Part shown: positions 54,761 to 61,917 of the stretch, in pieces
Position numbering within the stretch: position 1 is the first letter of the stretch
How the letters are laid out: each line of letters begins with the position of its first letter
Source: Clostridia bacterium
GTDB lineage: Bacteria > Bacillota > Clostridia > Oscillospirales > Acutalibacteraceae
DNA length: 64,000 bases
Direction: 5' to 3'
NCBI GenBank assembly: GCA_017399405.1
Contig: JAFQCT010000012.1
Span: 329,667-393,666 of the forward strand
The notes under the pieces: generated by a model
What the model was told of the DNA's origin: nothing
The model's database searches: none
The model's input: the letters and a program-made list of their open reading frames with translations, nothing else
Translations under genes and position numbers: made by a program

Positions 54761-55771
54761 ATGAACAAAAAATCAATTAAAAAAGTTGCTGTGATTATTG
54801 CGGTAATTATAGCGTTAATAGGGGCAATTGCATTTGTTATTATGGGGGTAAAGGATGTTATGAATTACGCACAACCGGCTAAAAGCGAAAGCGGAAAATA
54901 CCTTTTTGTTTATTTTGTAGGTAATGACCCTGAGCAAGAAAGAATCCACTTTGCAGTAAGTAAAGATGGTTATAATTTCGAGGCACTTAACGGTAATCAG
55001 CCTGTTATTATTCAAAATCTTGGCAAGCGTTCGGTTCGTGACCCATATATTCTTAAAGGGCAAGACGGATATTACTACATTATCGGTACAGATATGAAAA
55101 GTGCAGAGGGTTGGACATCAAATCACGCTCTTGTTACTTGGAAATCAAAAGATTTAATTACTTGGACAGACGAAACAATTATTGATATCCGTGATTTTGG
55201 TGGCACATATTCAGAAACAACTCGTGCTTGGGCACCACAGGCAATATGGGATGCAGAAAAACAGGCATATATGGTTTACTGGGCACATTCAACTGTATGG
55301 AATGATATTGCACAGATGTATTATGCATATACAACTGATTTCAAAACACTTACGGAGCCTCAGCTTTTATATGAAAGACCGGGAATTCAGACGATTGACG
55401 GTGATATTGCATGTAGCGAAGAAAAGGGACTTTATTACCTCTATTTCAAGCACGATGAAGACCAGACAATCGCTTATGTAACAAGCGAGAATCTTACAGG
55501 ACCATACGAAAGTGAGCCTGTTGTAGTATCACTTGCAACAACAGGAGTTGAGGGTAGTGAAATCTATAACATAACAGGCACAGACCAGTGGGTTATGATT
55601 ATGGACGAATACGGTACAGACCGTTTCTTTATGCAACAGACAAGTGATTTTGAAAACTTTAAGCCTGTTAAAGCAGAAGATTACAGTATGGAATTCTTCC
55701 CAAGACACGGTTCAGTTGTAGCAATTACTGATGACGAGTACAAAGCACTTGTTGAAAAATACGGGAAATAA
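54761..55771 (+). CDS. GH43-like glycoside hydrolase, membrane-anchored
   Basis: A 336-residue protein with an N-terminal membrane anchor (about 7-33) and an extracellular five-bladed beta-propeller of the glycoside hydrolase family 43 type, which cleaves arabinose or xylose side chains. Visible: RDPYILKGQDGYYYIIGTD (general-base/pKa Asp region), RAWAPQAIWD and FFPRHGSVV near the end. AGGGAGG lies at the very end of the upstream permease gene, so the two are coupled. Confidence 0.85.
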   Translation: MNKKSIKKVAVIIAVIIALIGAIAFVIMGVKDVMNYAQPAKSESGKYLFVYFVGNDPEQERIHFAVSKDGYNFEALNGNQPVIIQNLGKRSVRDPYILKGQDGYYYIIGTDMKSAEGWTSNHALVTWKSKDLITWTDETIIDIRDFGGTYSETTRAWAPQAIWDAEKQAYMVYWAHSTVWNDIAQMYYAYTTDFKTLTEPQLLYERPGIQTIDGDIACSEEKGLYYLYFKHDEDQTIAYVTSENLTGPYESEPVVVSLATTGVEGSEIYNITGTDQWVMIMDEYGTDRFFMQQTSDFENFKPVKAEDYSMEFFPRHGSVVAITDDEYKALVEKYGK

Positions 55772-55782
55772 AATAAAAAATT

Positions 55783-55816
55783 AAGGGATGTGTAGAATTT
55801 CTACACATCCCTTTTT
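55783..55816. terminator. Bidirectional terminator between GH43 and MATE genes
   Basis: AAGGGATGTGTAG and its perfect complement (13 bp) enclose AATTT; T-rich tracts are on both strands. It ends the DMT-GH43 unit and the convergent MATE gene. Confidence 0.9.
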
Positions 55817-55833
55817 GTCTGATGCTTTCTTTG

Positions 55834-57162
55834 TTAAGATTTAATTCTAAATATATTTATTTTTTCTTTTTTAAGCAAATATGCAAATGCTCCGAGAGAA
55901 ACAATGCTATCAAAGGCGTTGCCAATACCAAATAGCAAGGCAATACCAACAAGTGATGGGGTCCATATGCCTGTAACATAAAGGATAAAGGCTATACCAT
56001 AATAAACCGTGTTAGTGACAACTGATTCAAAAAGCATATAGTTTGTTTTGCCAAGTCCGTAGAATATAGAGTCAAATATATTTTGAAAAGCGTATAACAC
56101 ATAGAAGCCTACAAGAATAAGAACAAGATTAAATAATTTATCTACATCAGCAAACTGTAAGACATTCGACATAAATGGTTTCCAAAGTGGTATGCTCACA
56201 AACCATAAAGCAGAGATAATTGCGGTTATGCAGAAATACCCAATACTGTTTTTACGGACATTTTCTTTATCAGTTGCGGTTTCTTGTTTAATAAGCTCTC
56301 CAAGTTGCAGTATGGGGAGAAGCAACCACCCCCAAATAAAGTTGTTTGCTACCCAATATGTACCTTGCTCACCTACAACATTTACCATTCGTGAAATCAT
56401 AACCATATAAGCAAGGTTGCGGACAAGAGATTCAAATCCTGATATGCCCCCGATTTTTACGAAATCTTTCATCCAAGCAAAGTTTAGTTTTGCTTTGTTA
56501 AAAACATTGACATTTTCTTTTGAAAGCAAAATAAGAGATATGCTAAGTAAAACAATATTAACAATTATATTTGAATAGCCAATTCCATTTACGCCAAGCT
56601 TTAACGATATAGGCAACGAGGATACAAGAAATGTATCACAAACCAAACTTAATATAAGTCTTATAAATGTTAAAATGTAAATATATTTACTCTTGTTTAT
56701 GGTTATGAGTGCTACAAGTATAAACTGTGAAAGTATTAAAAAGATATTTGCTATACTTTCAATGCGAATGTATGTAGCAGAGTCGCTAATTATGGACTTA
56801 TCGGTTGCCATTAGTGATAAAAGTGATTCTGTAAAGCAAACTATAATGGCAGATAGAACAAGATAAATACCGAACGATATTATGAGTCCTGTTTTAACTC
56901 GATTAGTAAATTCCTTTTTATCGATTACTACCTTTCCTATAAAATAAAATAGAGGTAAAATGATTGCTTCATTTATGATTTCATAAAGCAGATTTACCCA
57001 CGAAAGTTGCCCTGCTATTGAGAAAGACCATTCACCAGGCAAAGAGCCGAGAAAGAATACCCTCACCGTTGTATAAACGGTTGGACACAGCCCTAAAAAG
57101 AGAAGTGCGAAATAAAGTTTGTAGTTAATGTTTGATAATGACAGTTTGAACTTGGAAAACAT
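55834..57162 (-). CDS. MATE-family efflux transporter
   Basis: A 442-residue protein with about twelve membrane helices in the MATE layout (two six-helix halves). Such transporters export drugs or metabolites against sodium or proton flow. AAAGGGG precedes the ATG. Upstream is a structured region and a terminator-like hairpin that might control it. Confidence 0.8.
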   Translation of the reverse strand: MFSKFKLSLSNINYKLYFALLFLGLCPTVYTTVRVFFLGSLPGEWSFSIAGQLSWVNLLYEIINEAIILPLFYFIGKVVIDKKEFTNRVKTGLIISFGIYLVLSAIIVCFTESLLSLMATDKSIISDSATYIRIESIANIFLILSQFILVALITINKSKYIYILTFIRLILSLVCDTFLVSSLPISLKLGVNGIGYSNIIVNIVLLSISLILLSKENVNVFNKAKLNFAWMKDFVKIGGISGFESLVRNLAYMVMISRMVNVVGEQGTYWVANNFIWGWLLLPILQLGELIKQETATDKENVRKNSIGYFCITAIISALWFVSIPLWKPFMSNVLQFADVDKLFNLVLILVGFYVLYAFQNIFDSIFYGLGKTNYMLFESVVTNTVYYGIAFILYVTGIWTPSLVGIALLFGIGNAFDSIVSLGAFAYLLKKEKINIFRIKS

Positions 57163-57199
57163 AGCGGTTTACCCCTTTACATAATATTAGCAAAAAGGA

Positions 57200-57233
57200 C
57201 AAAAGAAAAGCATCTGCAAATAATCGCAGATGC
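57200..57233 (-). terminator. Terminator-like hairpin before the MATE gene
   Basis: GCATCTGC and GCAGATGC form an 8-bp stem with an 8-base loop; TTTTCTTTTG follows on the minus strand. It lies 140 bases after the PBP stop and 40 bases before the MATE start, so it could end the cell-wall operon or act as an attenuator of the MATE gene. Confidence 0.75.
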
Positions 57234-57234
57234 T

Positions 57235-57360
57235 GAAAAACAAGACAACAATCCCGTGTTTGACGAGTCTGCGACCATAAGTACATTTTGCCAGAAGTTA
57301 CTACAAGTCTGTCAGGTTTGTAGTAAGATTCTCGATTGCTAAAACAATCGCCTAAAGTCA
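57235..57360 (-). ncRNA. Structured leader candidate upstream of the MATE gene
   Basis: The minus strand here has a CGATTG/CAATCG hairpin, a 9-bp TTACTACAA/TTGTAGTAA hairpin, then an unpaired-looking stretch and the terminator-like hairpin at 57210-57233. That layout (structured domain, terminator, ribosome-binding site) is typical of attenuators and riboswitches. I cannot match it to a class I know. It could instead be the 3' untranslated part of the PBP transcript. Confidence 0.35.
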
Positions 57361-57371
57361 CTATTTACTTT

Positions 57372-58772
57372 TTAATTTACATATTCACTTTTTACTGTTT
57401 TCATCACTTTTGAGGCGATTGGAACTGCACTTTTTATACTTGATGTTGTATCTTCAACTACAACAATAATTGCAAATGGCATATTATCAAGTTGTGAGTA
57501 GCCTACAAACAATGCATTTGGTTTTGCATCTTCATTATCGCTGACTTCGGCAGTACCCGTTTTACCGCACATTTTCATTTGTGGGAAGTAACCGTCACCA
57601 TAATAATTTTTAACATTTGAACGAAGTAAATCGTCAAGTTTTGTGGCAGTATCCATAGTGAAATACTCGCCGAGTGTTTCACTTTCTGCACGGTATGTGA
57701 TTTTGCCCTCAGGGGAGATAATTTCACTTACAAGCTGTGGTGATGGTGCAATACCGCCATTAGCAATCGCACTCATTACGGTGAGCATCTGGCAAGGATT
57801 TATAAGAGTTGTGTATTGCCCTATACCTGCCCAACCTAAATCAAGGGCATTAGCCTCAGTGAGATTTATTTTGCTTTTTGCACTACGGATTTTTCCGCTT
57901 ACCATAATGTTTGTGTTGTTAAATCCCAATCTTTCAGCGGTTGCAGTCATTTTTTCATTACCTAATTCATAAGCAATTTCTGCAAATGCCACATTACAAG
58001 ACTTATTAAGTGCTTCTTCAAAATCCACTTTACCGTGAGTACCGTTACATATTACATAGCCTTCGCCAATCTGCACTTTACCTTTACAAGTGAAAGTTCG
58101 TTCATAAATATCGGGAATATTCTCAATAGCACAAGCGGCGGTTAGTACCTTAAAGGTTGAACCCGGTGTATAAAGTCCCGAGAAAAATCTGTTCATATAA
58201 ATACCGTCATATTTGCCTGTTGTATCAGTGTTTATATCGGTTGGCTTATCTAAAATATCGTATGTTGGATTTGAAACAATACAGATAATCTCACCTGTTT
58301 TGTAATTCATAACACCAACAGTACCTTTTTTATTGCCCAAGGCTTTATATGCGGTTTTGCACACTTCTGCGTTAAGAGTGAGTTTAATATCGTTGCCTTT
58401 TCCGTAGCGTTTAAGGTTATAAACACCATCAGTTAGGGTGTATCCTGTAAGTTCGTCTTTGAAAGATGTCTGAATACCACTTGCAATATATCCTGCACTG
58501 TCACCAACCGTGTGCAGTGTGCCAAGACGGATATATTTATTGGTGTGGTAAACTCTTTTACCATTTTCAGTTGTAACAAGAACTTCACCGTTAATGTCGG
58601 TAATATCGCCCGCGGTAGCAAGAGTACCATTTGAATATAAATGTTGATTTGCTCTGTTCATAGCCCACACATCTGCGTTAGTTACAAGGTTGTAAAAGAG
58701 AAGTCCGCACCCTGCAAGAAAAAGCAAAATAAGTGCATAAAGGGTTAATGCTCTGCGTGAAATAGATTTCAT
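57372..58772 (-). CDS. Penicillin-binding protein (class B transpeptidase)
   Basis: A 466-residue peptidoglycan transpeptidase with one N-terminal membrane helix (about 8-30). The active-site motifs are SxxK in PGSTFK, SxN in KSCNVAF and KTG in CGKTGTAE. The N-terminal domain is short, as in PbpA-type proteins that pair with FtsW/RodA. Its ATG overlaps the stop of the ftsW-like gene (ATGA), so the two are co-produced. Confidence 0.9.
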   Translation of the reverse strand: MKSISRRALTLYALILLFLAGCGLLFYNLVTNADVWAMNRANQHLYSNGTLATAGDITDINGEVLVTTENGKRVYHTNKYIRLGTLHTVGDSAGYIASGIQTSFKDELTGYTLTDGVYNLKRYGKGNDIKLTLNAEVCKTAYKALGNKKGTVGVMNYKTGEIICIVSNPTYDILDKPTDINTDTTGKYDGIYMNRFFSGLYTPGSTFKVLTAACAIENIPDIYERTFTCKGKVQIGEGYVICNGTHGKVDFEEALNKSCNVAFAEIAYELGNEKMTATAERLGFNNTNIMVSGKIRSAKSKINLTEANALDLGWAGIGQYTTLINPCQMLTVMSAIANGGIAPSPQLVSEIISPEGKITYRAESETLGEYFTMDTATKLDDLLRSNVKNYYGDGYFPQMKMCGKTGTAEVSDNEDAKPNALFVGYSQLDNMPFAIIVVVEDTTSSIKSAVPIASKVMKTVKSEYVN

Positions 58773-60004
58773 TGACGAACACCTCCATATCTGTAAGTGC
58801 TACGGTCAACCGCTTTAATGAATGCAAGAAGCATCCAACAGCAAATCACACTTGAACCACCTCGGCTGATAAACGGTAAAGTAACACCGGTAAGTGGAAG
58901 AATATCGTTTACGCCGAATACATTAAGTGACGCCTGAAACAGCATAAGTGATGATGCTGCACAAGCACAGATTGCATAGAACGACGAACGGGCATATTTT
59001 GAATGACGGATTGAGTAAACAAGAAGTGCCACATAAGAAAGTAAAATTGCACCTGCCATAATCATACCAAATTCTTCACAGACTACACCGAAAACAAGGT
59101 CTTCAGTTGCGGCGAAAATGTCACGAAGTTCACCGTTGCCAAGACCAACGCCGAAAAGTCCGCCACTTGCAGAGTAAATCATTGTGCGTGTTTGTTGGTA
59201 GCCTGATGTGTCAAAATATTCCCAAACATGACCGTAGGCTGCAAATCTGTTTGCAACATAAGGACGGAACATAAGAACAATAAGTCCACCCATAAGGGCA
59301 ACTGTGCATACAAGTACAAGTGTTCTTATATCACCTGAACGCATAAATGAGATTACAATAAAGGTAAAGAAGAATATCAGTGCTGTGCCAAAGTCATACA
59401 TTAAGAATAATGCACCTACACAAGCAAAGGCAAATATAATAAACTTTGTCAAACTCTTATTGGATTGCAGTTTTTCAAGTGACGCTGCACCAACAAAAAT
59501 AAACGCAACTTTTACAAGTTCAGATGGTTGAATTGAGAACCCGCCTATATAAAGCCAGTTTTTAGCACCATTTGTAACTGTTGCAAAAACAAGAGTAAAA
59601 GCTAAAAGTCCAACTGCACCGATAGCCACAGGAATACGAAGAAACGAAACTCGTTTCAAATCACGCAACAGCCACTGTAAGAAAATAAATCCACCAATAC
59701 CAATAAGTACTGCTACAAGTTGTTTAAGTGCTTTGTCAGGGTAAACGCTTGTGGTAATAGAAAGACCGATAGATGTCAGCAAAAATGCAATTAACTCAAC
59801 TTCAAAACCTTTGCGTTTAAGTAATAATCTTGCACCGATAAAATAAATGTATTCAACAAGAATATAAATACCGAAAGTGAGAATTATGCCTGTTTTATGC
59901 TCGCTTGACGCTTTACTAACAAGAGTAAAAAGACAAGTAAGTTGAAAAAGTGTAATAACAAAAAGCATCAATATTAAATTAACATTTTTAGTTTTCTTTA
60001 GCAT
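58769..60004 (-). CDS. FtsW/RodA/SpoVE-family glycosyltransferase
   Basis: A 411-residue SEDS protein with ten membrane helices that polymerises lipid II, normally with a partner class B PBP, here encoded next. Motifs: WLYIGGFSIQPSELVKVAFI and the late LPLTGVTLPFISRGGSSV. AAGGTG precedes the ATG at 60004; a longer frame adds six codons. FtsW, RodA and SpoVE cannot be separated by eye. Confidence 0.9.
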   Translation of the reverse strand: MLKKTKNVNLILMLFVITLFQLTCLFTLVSKASSEHKTGIILTFGIYILVEYIYFIGARLLLKRKGFEVELIAFLLTSIGLSITTSVYPDKALKQLVAVLIGIGGFIFLQWLLRDLKRVSFLRIPVAIGAVGLLAFTLVFATVTNGAKNWLYIGGFSIQPSELVKVAFIFVGAASLEKLQSNKSLTKFIIFAFACVGALFLMYDFGTALIFFFTFIVISFMRSGDIRTLVLVCTVALMGGLIVLMFRPYVANRFAAYGHVWEYFDTSGYQQTRTMIYSASGGLFGVGLGNGELRDIFAATEDLVFGVVCEEFGMIMAGAILLSYVALLVYSIRHSKYARSSFYAICACAASSLMLFQASLNVFGVNDILPLTGVTLPFISRGGSSVICCWMLLAFIKAVDRSTYRYGGVRQ

Positions 60005-60036
60005 AATTTCACCTTCTTTCAATTTAGATATTTATT

Positions 60037-60753
60037 TTAATTTTCTTCGTACAAAAATGCAAAATCGCCAATTTTTATAACATCACCGTCATAAAGGGGT
60101 GTTTCAGAAAAAATCTGTTCACCATTAAGTGTTGTTTTTGTGACTTTGCCGAAATCTACAATAAACCAATGGTTGTTTTGCTTGAATATTTCTGCTTGTC
60201 TGCGTGATACATAAGGTGCAGAAATCTCAATGTTGCTTCCTGCTTGTCTGCCTATGGTAATGTAATCACCATCAAGGTTGAATTCGGTGTTATCAACGAT
60301 ATTTACAAGTCGTGAGCGTGTAATAACTTCATCTTTTTTGTGAGAAATATCGTTGTTTGCCTCACTACCCATATAAAACTTCATAATTGCTGTGCCGAAT
60401 GCAATAACATCACCGTCAGAGAGTTTTTCGCTTTTCTCTATTTTATTACCGTTTACATAAACACCTGTTTTGGACTCAGTATCAAATACATAAAATCCGT
60501 CTTTTCGAAGTGCTACAACAGCGTGGGAGCGTGATACGGTTGAGTTTGTGAAGACTACATCACAAAACTTACTTCTGCCAATGGAGGTTTCGTAACAGGT
60601 GATAGGATGTTGCTGGTCATTTGCCATATTAACAAGAATTGCATAAACTTTTTTATCAGGACGCAGACGGATAAGTGACCATACGCAGTTGACAATAACT
60701 GCAATTGCAAGAATGCAAAGAACATATCGCATTAAATATTCAAGACTTTCCAT
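60037..60753 (-). CDS. Membrane protein with two FHA domains
   Basis: A 238-residue protein: an N-terminal membrane helix (about 7-28) and two forkhead-associated domains, the first near 58-125 (IGRSKFCDVVF, SRSHAVV), the second near 160-238 (IGRQAGSNIEI, SRRQAEI). FHA domains bind phosphothreonine, so the protein likely reads a Ser/Thr kinase signal for the cell-wall synthases encoded after it. GGAGGTG precedes the start. Confidence 0.88.
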   Translation of the reverse strand: MESLEYLMRYVLCILAIAVIVNCVWSLIRLRPDKKVYAILVNMANDQQHPITCYETSIGRSKFCDVVFTNSTVSRSHAVVALRKDGFYVFDTESKTGVYVNGNKIEKSEKLSDGDVIAFGTAIMKFYMGSEANNDISHKKDEVITRSRLVNIVDNTEFNLDGDYITIGRQAGSNIEISAPYVSRRQAEIFKQNNHWFIVDFGKVTKTTLNGEQIFSETPLYDGDVIKIGDFAFLYEEN

Positions 60754-60881
60754 ATCTGCACCTCCAATAAAATTTATAAACATTATACTATATTAAGGAT
60801 AACTTTTTCTAATATTCTTGTCAATGAATTTACAAATAATGTAATTGAATTTTAATAATTTTTCCAACATTTTATAAATAC

Positions 60882-60910
60882 TTGAAAAAAAAGAGCCAAT
60901 GTGATAGAAT
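60882..60910 (+). promoter_or_regulatory. Sigma-A promoter of the Lgt-like gene
   Basis: TTGAAA and TAGAAT with a 17-base spacer, 26 bases before the start codon, which is preceded by GAGGTG. Confidence 0.8.
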
Positions 60911-60936
60911 TAATCGTATAAAAACGAGGTGATTTA

Positions 60937-61875
60937 ATGTATAGATTTTTTGGCGAAACAGATGCATATAGCTTGTTTAATACGCTTGCCCGTGTATTAA
61001 CAATTGTTGCAAGCCTTTTTTATTTTAACATTAAAAAAGATTCTATAAGTTTATATTCCAGAACCGTAATAAACTTTATAGAACAAAAAAAATTAAAAAT
61101 CGGAAAGATTAAAGTTGAAAAAATTGTTGAAATTATATTGGTATCTGTTGAATTATTATTAATGGGATATCTTCCTTCTTTAGTAGCTAAGGTAAACCAA
61201 CCGTTTGGTAGGTTGGTAGGAACAGGTGGTAACTATTTTGGTTTATTGACTGTGGTTTGGCTTGTAGTAATTCTGATATCCGTGCTTATTCTGTCTAATC
61301 CAATAAAGCAATTGGACCTTGTAGCAATATTTCTTCCGTTTCGTATGATTTTTACAAGACTTGCTTGTTTCTTTAACGGTTGCTGTTGGGGCGTTCCTTG
61401 GGAATATGGTCCATATAATTACCATTATGACCATCCGGGCAATCAGGTTCCTGTGCAGGCGATTGAAGCAGGGTTTGTGCTGATTATTTTTCTTTTCTTG
61501 TTATGGCATAGAAAAAGAGCAAGACCCGGAACGATGTTCCCGATGTATCTGTTCTTGTATAGCGGATTGAGATTCTTTAACGAGTTCTTTACAGCGGCAG
61601 ACCCTGACATTATAGGACCATTCAATATGTATCACATTTTGTGTGCAATCGGATTTGTTGTTGGCCTTGTAGCTTTCTTTGTTATGAGAAAATACGGAGA
61701 GAAAATTTCTAGTGCGTTTGACAGAACAGTTAACAACAAAATAGATGAAATAACAAGAAAGAAAAAACAAAAAATCGTAGAAGAAAATGAAAGAGCAGAG
61801 GCAGAAATGAAAGAAAGACTTGAAAAGGCAAAAGCGGCAAGGGCGAAAGCATCAGTAAAATACAGAAAAAAATAA
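60937..61875 (+). CDS. Lgt-family (prolipoprotein diacylglyceryl transferase-like) protein
   Basis: A 312-residue membrane protein with about seven helices, related to Lgt, which adds diacylglycerol to lipoprotein Cys residues. The conserved block reads TRLACFFNGCCWG, where E. coli Lgt has RIGNFINGELWG: the Arg is kept but the Asn146 position is Cys. The late YSGLRFFNEFF keeps the Arg and Glu matching R239 and E243. A charged Lys/Glu/Ala tail (about 265-312) is unusual. It may be a specialised paralogue rather than the housekeeping enzyme. Confidence 0.75.
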   Translation: MYRFFGETDAYSLFNTLARVLTIVASLFYFNIKKDSISLYSRTVINFIEQKKLKIGKIKVEKIVEIILVSVELLLMGYLPSLVAKVNQPFGRLVGTGGNYFGLLTVVWLVVILISVLILSNPIKQLDLVAIFLPFRMIFTRLACFFNGCCWGVPWEYGPYNYHYDHPGNQVPVQAIEAGFVLIIFLFLLWHRKRARPGTMFPMYLFLYSGLRFFNEFFTAADPDIIGPFNMYHILCAIGFVVGLVAFFVMRKYGEKISSAFDRTVNNKIDEITRKKKQKIVEENERAEAEMKERLEKAKAARAKASVKYRKK

Positions 61876-61882
61876 TAATTAA

Positions 61883-61917
61883 AAATACCGAAGAGTGAAA
61901 CTCCTCGGTATTTTTTT
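61883..61917. terminator. Bidirectional terminator between Lgt-like and NRPS genes
   Basis: ATACCGAAGAG and CTCCTCGGTAT pair with one mismatch around TGAAA; T-rich tracts follow on both strands. Confidence 0.85.

Noticed and set aside
57125-57361. 78-codon minus-strand frame beginning MTLGDCFSNRESYYKPDR
   Set aside because: It runs through two hairpins and a terminator into the start of the MATE gene, has no good ribosome-binding site, and the hairpins suggest an RNA role instead.
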